Shown here: positions 55,955-64,000 of the stretch, one piece after another
Position numbering within the stretch: position 1 is the stretch's first letter
Layout: the number at the start of each line of letters is the position of its first letter
Source: Chalciporus piperatus
Lineage: Eukaryota; Basidiomycota; Agaricomycetes; Boletales; Boletaceae
Assembly: GCA_038093975.1 (NCBI GenBank)
Contig: JBBPTG010000053.1
Span: forward strand, 1 to 64,000
Length of the DNA stretch: 64,000 nucleotides
Direction: 5' to 3'
The notes under the pieces: generated by a model
Databases searched by the model: none
Told to the model about the DNA's origin: nothing
Seen by the model: only the letters and a program-made list of their open reading frames with translations
Program-made: the position numbers and the translations under genes

Positions 55955-57706
55955 ATGGTATTTGGGTTATTCCGCAAGTCCACACAGGACGACTCGCAGA
56001 CGTCGGCATCTCCAGAATCAAAGTTGACCCGTCTGAGCGAGCAAACCGCCCGTCTCCCAACACCAACCCCATCCACCACCTCAGCTACCCACTATTCCCC
56101 ACTTCGTTTCCCGACTAACCTCCGTTCCGTGATAGGCGGTAGCACGACCGACTTGTTGTCGCTCAAAGAGTCTGATGTAGCGACAGACAGTCTAAATCTG
56201 ATACCCGATGCTGGAACGAACGATGGCGAGTCTATAGCACCACCTCCACCAGAGACACCGACGCCTCCGCCTACGGCCTCGAGCGAATGTAATGCGCTAT
56301 ATGACGTTATGCTCACCATACCTGCAAAAACGTTGCACGCGTATACCATTGCCCATCTTCAGCCGCACACGCCCATCATTCCATTCCCAACGACGGCCTC
56401 ACCGGCGCTCGAAATCGAGTCTGGAAGCACCGCTCGTCCTCCGTCCCCAGACACAGTGAAGAAGTTGACGATGTTCTTTTCCACGCTTGCCCCTCCTCCG
56501 TTGCTCCATTGCGTAAGATGTCATGGAGATTTCTACGACATCGAGAACGAAGAAAAGGACAAGGCGTGTCGCGTTGCGCATGATGATGAAAGTACATTAG
56601 TAGAACGCGTCTCTGGGGGTGGTCACGAAACCCTCTGGGGATGTTGTGGACAGACTGTCCCAGGTGACGGAAGCGAAGGCCCACCAGACGGGTGGTGTTA
56701 CGAAGGAAGGCACACTGTGAGTCGTCCCGTATCTTTCTAACGCGGTTGAATCTTAGATGTAATAACTCGTAATCACTAGACGGACACGAAACGGGCGCGA
56801 TTCAGAGCAGATTCGACGATCCATGGTGATAAACTCACTTCGTGTCTGAAGTTGAACTGTCATGGCATACGCGACCAGCTTCCTGGGCGTACCTCTCGAC
56901 CGACGCCATCTCGCAACGCACGATCTCCGACGCGTAAATCTAACGCTTCACCATCCAGATCGCAGCCTTCGGTCGTGCTGAGCACTCGCACACGCAAACG
57001 GCCGCGGAAATCACTCAAGGAGGCGTCTGGTTCTGAGGAAGACAGTGAATCGGAGAGCGTACGTGGCCGAGCTGCCAAGGCAAAGGGCAAGGGCAAGGAA
57101 AAAGAGGGCGAGAAAGAGAAGGACCAGGGTAAAGGGGCTGAGAACGAGGACATGAGCATGGCAGTCGACGAACCAAACCCTCCTCCCAAATCAAAGGCAA
57201 AACCCAAACCCAAACCCCCGCCGCGTACTCGTCCTCCACACAGTTCGTCGACTGCGGCATCCGCCTCGGCGGGTCCTGCATCCAACGTCGCCTCTTCTGC
57301 CATCACCACTCCCGCTCCCACGCCGGCTAAAACGAAGCCAAAGCCGAGGTCTTCAGCTACAGGGCCCAAGTCGACCGCACGCACGTTGCTCTCGCAGAGT
57401 CATACCCATCTAGCCTCGGATTCGGAGAGCTCGACTCGCGAACGTCCGAGGACGAGAAGTCTGGTGCGCGAAGAGTCACGAGTTAGGGATGCCTCGCGTA
57501 CTCGGGCGACTCCCATCCGAGAACTTGCACGGATCCGCACGCCGGGCAAGGCTTTAACGCGCGAGTCTTCGCGTCGGAAAGCTACTAAACAAGCTCAAAC
57601 GCCCGCTTCGGATGAAGAACCCGAGGCAGAGGAGACCCCAGAGGAGCAAGAAAGCGAGCAAGAAGGGAGAGGGAGGGGGAGGAAGAAGAGACGGGTGGTT
57701 GCGTGA
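55955..57706 (+). CDS. Uncharacterised Cys/His-rich nuclear-type protein
   Basis: Exons 55955-56716 and 56780-57706 encode 562 residues. The N-terminus MVFGLFRKSTQDDSQTSASP is Ser/Thr/Pro-rich. A central segment has LYDVMLTIPAKTLHAYTIAH, LHCVRCHGDFYD, GGGHETLWGCCG, GWCYEGRHT and, across the intron, SCLKLNCHG. The regularly placed Cys and His (CxxCH, GCCG, CxxxNCH) suggest a zinc-binding fold. The C-terminal half is low-complexity and basic (KGKGKEKEGEKEKD, PKSKAKPKPKPPP, RERPRTRSLVREE) and ends GRGRKKRRVVA, a likely nuclear localisation signal. I do not recognise a named family. It may be a DNA- or chromatin-associated protein; that is an inference from composition. Confidence 0.75.
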
Positions 57707-57969
57707 GTTGGGGTGTCGTGAAGATCTTGTACTGAAGAGAAGTGCTATTGATTGGCACATACTAGTGCATGGTATTTTATTGTTATGCTGTCGTGTGAAA
57801 TGAACACTGTTGGTATAGCCACACCTCCTCAGCTTATGCACGAATGTATTGGCTTGACAATGAATTCAGTAGACTAGTATCTAAGACAAAAAGTAGTATA
57901 GCAACCATAGGAATTCATCCTAGACTTCGCCCCATCATCATCTCACTCTAATCGGATCAGCTCCGCCAC

Positions 57970-59170
57970 TCAGGGGTTGCAGCAAATAGATCCAAACGAA
58001 GATGTCATTCGAGCCCCTCACGTAGGAAGACTCTCTCCACGGCTGGGTTCCGCATTTGCAGCGGGGTCATCTCTGCCATGAGGTACCTACCCAGTGCACC
58101 GAATCTCGCTCGGTCATCCCGTTCGCCTGTGGGACGCCATCACGGAACCTGAAGTGGTGCGAACTCTTGTTTGCATCGCTCCGCCATGACCAGCTCGAAG
58201 GCCACGAGGCTCACCACGCACAGGACGGCTCTCCGTTCTATCATTGTGAGCGGGTCAAGGTCTGAGGATTATAATCCCCCTCGATCGGCTCTCGCTGGGC
58301 CCAGTCGTGACCGACTGAGCGACATATCAGAAACCCAACGGTTCTCATGTGCCCAAGACCCCGTCGCCCGTTGTGAACGTGTGAACGACGGGCGAGGCTG
58401 GAGAGAATTGCTTTGAAAAGTGTCGCGGGGATCGAACCAAAGCAGCGTTCTGGCGCAAGCTCCAGTTTTCCATCCGGTTGTGTTACTCCCCCTTTACTAA
58501 TCACCCAAGTGTTCCGTTCGCGGGACGCCTCTTGGCGTGCGTCTGATGTCCATCCAAGTGCTACAGACGAAATTGAGCGCCATATCCTGATCTTAATCCG
58601 TGTATGTCAGCCTGGGAACATATTTCTGCAGATCTCGCCCGGGCTCTGTCTGCAGCAGGTTTTCAATTTTGCATACATTAGAAGATCGAGGAGGCCGCAC
58701 GATGTCTGGTATGGTGGCTTCGGGCGTCGCGCAAAGAGAGGACTCGAAAACCGAGTCGGAGGCTCTAAAAGGGTTTTCCGTGGGTACGAGAAGGGGGAGG
58801 GGATCGGTTTGGGCTTAGGTTCTTGAGTTCACTTCGTGGCTCGCGCACGTCCTTGTGGCGTGTGTGAAACTCGATTCAAACTATTCTCGGGCTGGTCGTT
58901 GTTTATTTTTTGGACTCTTTCGTCTCCTTCGTGGATACCTTGCGCGTTCGTGTCGTTTGGTACAAAGTAAGTGGTGTTCGTCAGTTTCCGAGCTGGTGCT
59001 GATCGAAGTTTATTCTGTGCTGAACACCAGATCTTCAACGGTGGGCGTAGAGGCACGTAAGAGGTAACAGCTTGTACTTTGAAGCATGTTTTACATAATT
59101 CACTCCACAATGTGACGCGTTTACTTCCGTGGACGTCTATCCTTGTAAGTTACTGCCTGTTACTGCAGCG
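57970..59170 (+). repeat. Dispersed repeat family, copy 3
   Basis: The longest copy. Its left part matches copy 2 in inverted orientation and its right part (58820-59170) matches 61160-61510 directly: GTGAAACTCGATTCA, TATTCTCGGGCTGGTCGTTG, CGCGTTCGTGTCGTTTGGTA and GATCTTCAACGGTGGGCGTA are shared. Frames inside are short. No transposase, reverse transcriptase or clear termini are visible, so the class is open. Confidence 0.7.
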
Positions 59171-59541
59171 GATCTTATCATTGAGAGTCTGGTTTGAGAG
59201 ACTAGTTACGAGACTGCTTTGCAAATCAATGCCTCGAGACTCAGATGTAGGGTTCAATCCATTAGTTTCGTGGATCGCAAGTTGATCGCAATGAAGCACT
59301 CGACGGTTATCGGCCAAGCGTTCTACAGTGCTTTCAACTTCGAGGCTATTGCTGACCCCACACCGTGGACAATGAACATGGCATGACTTGCACACGGTCG
59401 TGTGTGGGTTCGTCGATTTGCGAGTATCTCGTTCGTGTGGTTTTCGCCAACAGACGACGAAAGGGATAGCAACGGGATTCACAACATTCCAACCTCTATA
59501 CCGTACAACTGCAATCGAGGGCTTCTCTCAAAGAAGTCTCA

Positions 59542-60090
59542 TTGAGAGCTCTCCAATTGCAAACTACATCGCCGAGGTTAGCATCGTGCCTGACATTCTC
59601 TCAGGGTGCGCTTTCTTGTTCGAACCTCTTTCCCAAACTTCCCCATTGGCCCTTTCCGTCTGCATCGACAAATAGGCCGCAGAGTACACTTCCGATCCCA
59701 AACTCCAACCCGTCTCCAACCCAAACCGAATCCACTTCCGAAGGTCTCAAAAAAGACACCTCTGGCCAACTCTCTGGATGCTACTCCGCCTTCGGACCAG
59801 GGCGCAGCGTTGCTCCACTCATATACACGCCAAATGCGACCTCGACAGAGATCAAAGCCGTGGAGATCGTGGACACCGCCAATGCCGCCGTGATGGTCCC
59901 CGTCGAGATTGACCCGGGGCGGGCAGTCGAATCTCGAGACGTGTTATCAGACAATCGCTACTGGGTTCGTCATTACCCTTGGCGTGCCCTCTACGTAGGA
60001 GGCGATCGATCTGGGAGATTTCCTAGATATCGGATCACTCAGGACGAGTTTGAGGACGACGAAGACCGTAGCATCAAGTGCCTGGGGTGA
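59542..60090 (+). CDS. Hypothetical protein
   Basis: An open frame of 182 codons between two repeat copies. The N-terminal 60 residues are low-complexity. The C-terminal half, with IYTPNATSTEIKAVEIVDTA, NAAVMVPVEIDPGRAVESRD, RYWVRHYPWRALYVGGDRSG and RYRITQDEFEDDEDRSIKCL, has the composition of real protein. I do not recognise it. It could be a 3' exon of a gene whose start lies in or before repeat copy 3. Confidence 0.3.
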   Translation: MRALQLQTTSPRLASCLTFSQGALSCSNLFPKLPHWPFPSASTNRPQSTLPIPNSNPSPTQTESTSEGLKKDTSGQLSGCYSAFGPGRSVAPLIYTPNATSTEIKAVEIVDTANAAVMVPVEIDPGRAVESRDVLSDNRYWVRHYPWRALYVGGDRSGRFPRYRITQDEFEDDEDRSIKCLG

Positions 60091-60569
60091 CAAGGTCAAG
60101 GGGGGGCAAAGACGTACACCTGTCGAAACGCTGCGCTCGGACTGGCGCAAATGCAGCCGTACAGATCAGTACAGATCGTCTTGGCGGAAGAGGTAGTGAC
60201 CTGTCTGTCCAGGAGACAACGTAAATGCAGGGGCCCTGCACCCTTCTGCACGTTCGAGTTGGCCTTGTGCGATGAAGGGTGAGTTTGACCTTGGTTTGAT
60301 GGTCTAATTTCGCCCGTTTTTTCAGTTGGATGTCTAACAGTTAACTCTGCGTGGACTGCGTTGCTTCACGCCTCTGGTGTAATATCCCCTAGGCAGACCG
60401 AAGATTGAAAGAAGACATCACTACGCGTCTGGTGCGATATTCGACTCTTTCTTTCAGTCACCAAACGGAAGAATAGCCTGAGAGTAGGAACGTTAATTGG
60501 GCACAGCGGCAGCTTATGTAACCCATCATGTGTTATTTAAACTCGCTTGAACATCCAAACTTTTTCTCA

Positions 60570-61510
60570 TCACGACCAGCTCGAAGGCTACGAGGCTCAC
60601 TACGCACAGGACAGCTTGCTGTCTAAAATCGTGAGCGGGTTAAGGTCTGAGCATTTTAATCCCCCTTGATTGGCTCTCGCTGGGCCCAGTCGTAACCGAC
60701 TGAGCGATATACCAGACACATGGCTGTTCTCTTCTATAGAGGGCCCACGACCCCGTCGTGAACGACGGGCGAGGTCTCGAGAGCACGGCTTTGAAATGTA
60801 TCGCGGGGATTGGGCGAAAACTGGTTCCATTCCAGCGCACATCCACCTCTATCTCCCAAGGCGTCCCGTGCATGCATGGGGCGCCTTTAGCGTGGGCTCC
60901 TCGTCACCTGCAGGTTTAAAGATAAATATGTTACAGTCTCTCTCCCAGCAACGTGGTCTCCGGTCCTGTAGTTGTCACCTACAGTCGTCCAAGAAACCGC
61001 TGGTAGAGCTGGCCAAATGTTCAATCGACTTGGCTGGCGAAGAGGGTACGCCGTTTTGCGCGACAAGAATGCTCGATGGGCTGGAGTTGTGTTGCTCAGG
61101 TGGCATGCGAGTGCACACTCCATTGGGAACGAGGAGGTGGCGATGGTGGAATTCTTCGTCCTTGAGTTCACTTCGTGGCTCGCGCACGTCCTTGCGGCGT
61201 GTGTGAAACTCGATTCAGACTATTCTCGGGCTGGTCGTTGTTTATTTTTTGGACTCTTTCGTCTTCTTCGTGGAGACCTTGCGCGTTCGTGTCGTTTGGT
61301 ACAAGGTGAGTCATATTCGTCCGTTTTCTGAGTTGATTTTGATGGGAGTTTATTCGGTGTTGAACATCAGATCTTCAACGGTGGGCGTAGGGGCACGTAA
61401 AGGGTAACATCTTTTGCTTTGAAACATGTTTTGATTCACTCCATAATGTGACGTTTACTTCCGTTGATCTCTATCCTTGTAAGTTACCGCCTGTTACCGC
61501 AGAGGATCTT
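60570..61510 (+). repeat. Dispersed repeat family, copy 4
   Basis: A direct repeat of copy 3 with internal deletions and insertions. It begins with CATCACGACCAGCTCGAAGG and continues with GGCTCTCGCTGGGCCCAGTC, GAACGACGGGCGAGG and ATCGCGGGGATTGGGCG. Its right third, from GAGTTCACTTCGTGGCTCGC to CCTTGTAAGTTACCGCCTGT, follows 58829-59160. It ends about 260 bp before the profilin start codon. Confidence 0.7.
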
Positions 61511-61774
61511 CTATGTCTCGGTACCGAACTCGAACCAATATTTGCAACCATATCACAGGCGTATCAATTGCAAACGCTCTTGACCCGCTCTTGACCCCGG
61601 AGGCAGTGCACCCAGCAGATGGGCGCTTGAAGTTCCGACCGAATAATGCGTCGTTAGAACGTGTCTTTGTGAACGCTGTGGCAGGTCCCTTCTCTCGTCC
61701 ACACCAACCTAGTCTCCCCTAGGCAGACCAAGAGTCGCACCAACCCGACTTGAACATATTTGGCATTCCAACTG

Positions 61775-62390
61775 ATGTCCTGGCAGGGTGAGCAATTCGA
61801 TATCACGTCGGATCAACCTGTATACACTATACACAGCAGCACGAGTCTAATTTTCTCCCGGGGTTACCTATAGATATCCTCGAGGTCTCCTTACTCCGAT
61901 CGGGCGAGATCTCAAAGGCATCCATCGTGGGTGAAGATGGTGAAGTTTGGGCTGAATCAGCAGGTTGCAACGTGTGCATTATCGAGTCCCATCTCGTTTC
62001 GTCTTGTTCTTGTTCTCAGAAGAGACTGATTTAGACCCTTGCGTATACCAGATGACCGGGGAAGAGCGGAATGCGATCGTGAAAGGGTTTGGAACGTATC
62101 CTGCGCGCAAGATTTCGATCGGAGGGAGGGGGTATGAGACAACGATGGGTTGTTTGGATATGATACTCGGTAAACGCAAGGTAAGTCATAGCGGCATGTG
62201 CTCGTTCAACTGCTTGTTGCGAGGGACTGACGACCGTTGATTTTGATAGGATGGTGGCTGCGTAGTCAAGAAAACTGGGCAGAGCGTGATCGTTGCAGAA
62301 TATATCTCTTCAGCTGAGCCGGGAGGATCAGAATACGCCCTAGCTCTCGTGGAACGACTTGCAGACTATCTCATTTCCAAAGGATACTGA
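61775..62390 (+). CDS. Divergent profilin
   Basis: Profilin binds actin monomers and proline-rich formins to control filament growth. Exons 61775-61787, 61874-61963, 62020-62180 and 62250-62390 give 134 residues. They read MSWQDILEVSLLRSGEISKA, SIVGEDGEVWAESAEETDLD, then MTGEERNAIVKGFG, KISIGGRGYETT, DMILGKRKDGGCVVKKTGQS and VIVAEYISSA, ending LADYLISKGY. MSWQ at the start, VGxxGxVWA in the second strand, KKTGQxVIVAEY and the LxDYLxxxGY helix are profilin hallmarks. The first exon of 13 nt encodes only MSWQ plus one base. The loop before MTGEER is longer than in yeast or human profilins. It sits just downstream of repeat copy 4. It may be a paralogue rather than the main profilin. Confidence 0.85.
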
Positions 62391-62597
62391 TTATTGTTCT
62401 CAAATTCTGGTCTGTGGTGGGCACTTATCACAATGTGGCAAGGTCTGAATAAACGATCGAGACCCAGATGATTGGACAGGAGCGCTCGTATTGATGGTAT
62501 GTGCACACTAGTAGAAAATTTCTCTTTAAGATATGGCATGCAACGGATTCAAGAACCTTTCTCTGAAATGCGTCCGATGACAGGGCGGAGTTCACCT

Positions 62598-64000
62598 TTA
62601 CTCCTTCTCCCGAGGTGTGTAGTAACTCGGGAAAATCCCCGTAACGTCTTCATGATACCAGAACTTCCCGTAGACCTTGTGATCTACGCTCGCTCGCTCA
62701 CTAGACTCCGTCTCATAACCCTCCTGTCTCACAATCTCAATCCACATCGCTCCAAGTCCGAGACCCGGCACGAGCGCAAGCATCTCCGCGAGCGACGGCT
62801 CAACGAGGAGAGTGATGTTATCGGTAAGGGGGTTATGTGGTTTACGATCCGTTCCTGTGGTATCCATGGTCTCGTTGTCTGAGGGCTTGTTCGGATCAAT
62901 GACGGGCCCACGAGACGTTATCCAGATTTCAGGTCCCGAGATATCCCCTTCCTCGCGACCCCAAGGTTCGAGGATGACTTTCGCAAAGCGGGCATCGAGC
63001 TCTGCCTCGACGCCACTCGGTGAGGGCGTCCACTCTCCTCCATCGTTCGTCTTCTTGGGACTTCTTTGACTGGCAGGCAAAGGCGTGCCCTTTGGGTGGT
63101 TAGGGGGGAAGTGTACGGCAACAACGCGGCGTGTTGAGCATTCCACGATGCCCGTCGTGTGCGTCAACGGAAAGACGTTCGGTCCGAGGAGCGCAAAAAG
63201 GGAGCGAGTGGGGCGGTTCCAACTAGCATCAGTCTGGTCGGCGTCACCATTCGCTCCCTGGCCCTCCTTGGATCCTTCGTCCCCAGGCACGGGATCGGTG
63301 GCCCATTCGTTATTCCATCCAGTAGATTCACCGTCGCCCCAACCTCCGCCCCAACCATTATCATCCATTTGGTTGTCATCGATTGGGGGGACGAGGGATG
63401 AAACTGTGTCGGCAGGAACATCCATAACAATATTGTCCTCGATTGCGTCCTTCAACTGCATTTCTGCTTCTGTAGGAAGTTCGATGTTGATCTGATTGCC
63501 AGTTGCGGTGTCGGTCACGTTGATAGACGCTTCTCAGGAAACGAAGATGAGCTAATGGTTCCAAGAAGGATTTTGAGGGATTACCTTGAGGTTTCTGGTC
63601 AGTCGTGGCGGCATTTGTAGTGCTCTCGAACGCAAAATTCATCCCTCCGTGCCGGCCAAAGAACTCTCTGCACGCTTCATTAAAAGCATCAGGGATCGCC
63701 TGCCCCACCTTGTACGTCAAGGGAAGTTCCTTCTTCGCATGTTCAACAGTTTCGAGGGCGTGCTTTAAACCCCGCTGATACGTAGATTCGGGGAGGACGC
63801 GGTTGCGCAGAACAAACGCAAGGAAGAACGATATGAGACGTGGGGTATTTGTCAAGTTACGCTCACTCCTTAGCAAGACACGATCGCGTTAACACTATGA
63901 CCAGGCAATCATCAAAAATTAGACGTACCATATAAGCCCATGTTCGCGCATGAACGAAGAGAGGAAGATCCGGATAGCTTTCTCAGGATCGCTGAGGAAA
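62598..64000 (-). CDS. Arb1-like protein, 3' part (runs off the window)
   Basis: The gene enters from beyond the right edge on the minus strand. Spliced exons read RIFLSSFMREHGLIWSERNL, TNTPRLISFFLAFVLRNRVL, LKHALETVEHAKKELPLTYK and VGQAIPDAFNEACREFFGRH, then an acidic Gly/Trp-rich linker (DDNGWGGGWGDGESTGWNNE), and a C-terminal domain with SLFALLGPNVFPLTHTTGIV, KVILEPWGREEGDISGPEIW, LTDNITLLVEPSLAEMLALV and YHEDVTGIFPSYYTPREKE. The helical segment recalls Arb1 of the fission-yeast Argonaute siRNA chaperone complex, a factor in heterochromatin silencing. This is a pattern-level judgement. Two introns near 63525-63585 and 63866-63930 join in frame. Confidence 0.5.

Overview
The window looks like nuclear DNA from a basidiomycete fungus, most likely an Agaricomycete. 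Genes are split by many short introns of about 48-86 nt with GTNNGT donors. Several families are typical of mushroom-forming fungi: a DUF7726-like protein, a DUF6534 membrane protein, an F-box protein with the N-terminus MVQTRSATKK, a Chs5/exomer protein and clustered SAM methyltransferases. No bacterial operons, Shine-Dalgarno sites, rRNA, complete tRNA or CRISPR arrays were seen. Species is not determined.

Layout. (1) 0.8-2.5 kb holds an intact ArsB/NhaD-type permease. (2) 2.5-19 kb is gene-poor and full of wreckage: a frameshifted ankyrin-repeat gene, a DUF7726-like gene with a premature stop, a WD40 fragment flanked by inverted copies of a short peptide-repeat ORF, a truncated DUF3684-like gene, a 2-kb element with terminal inverted repeats, and an LTR-like segment carrying seven Gcn4/AP-1 sites upstream of a TATA box. 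(3) 17.8-28.5 kb holds two paralogous HNH endonuclease-domain genes that bracket a SKI8-like WD40 gene, RPS12 and a TMEM135-like gene; a membrane-anchored histidine acid phosphatase follows. All three minus-strand genes of this block share a 3' tail repeat. (4) 30.1-30.8 kb is a non-autonomous pogo/Tc1-mariner-like element with a TA target duplication. (5) 31.1-37.2 kb is a tandem methyltransferase array (two intact copies, one decayed) interspersed with an Aim19-like gene, a frameshifted pseudogene and a 40-aa gene with a strong core promoter.

(6) 37.4-50.7 kb is a compact housekeeping block: Vps41, a purine permease (NCS2/NAT), an Rpd3-type histone deacetylase, Chs5 and a DUF6534 membrane protein. 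(7) 50.9-61.5 kb carries a repeat family of about 0.9-1.2 kb in four copies. Two copies lie in inverted orientation around an F-box gene and a Cys/His-rich gene. The last copy lies just upstream of a divergent profilin gene. (8) The right edge holds the 3' part of an Arb1-like gene.

The genes do not form one pathway. Membrane trafficking is represented twice (Vps41 in vacuolar tethering, Chs5 in exomer export) and chromatin/RNA control three times (Rpd3-like HDAC, Ski8, Arb1-like). The most unusual content is the repeat architecture and the duplicated HNH and methyltransferase genes.
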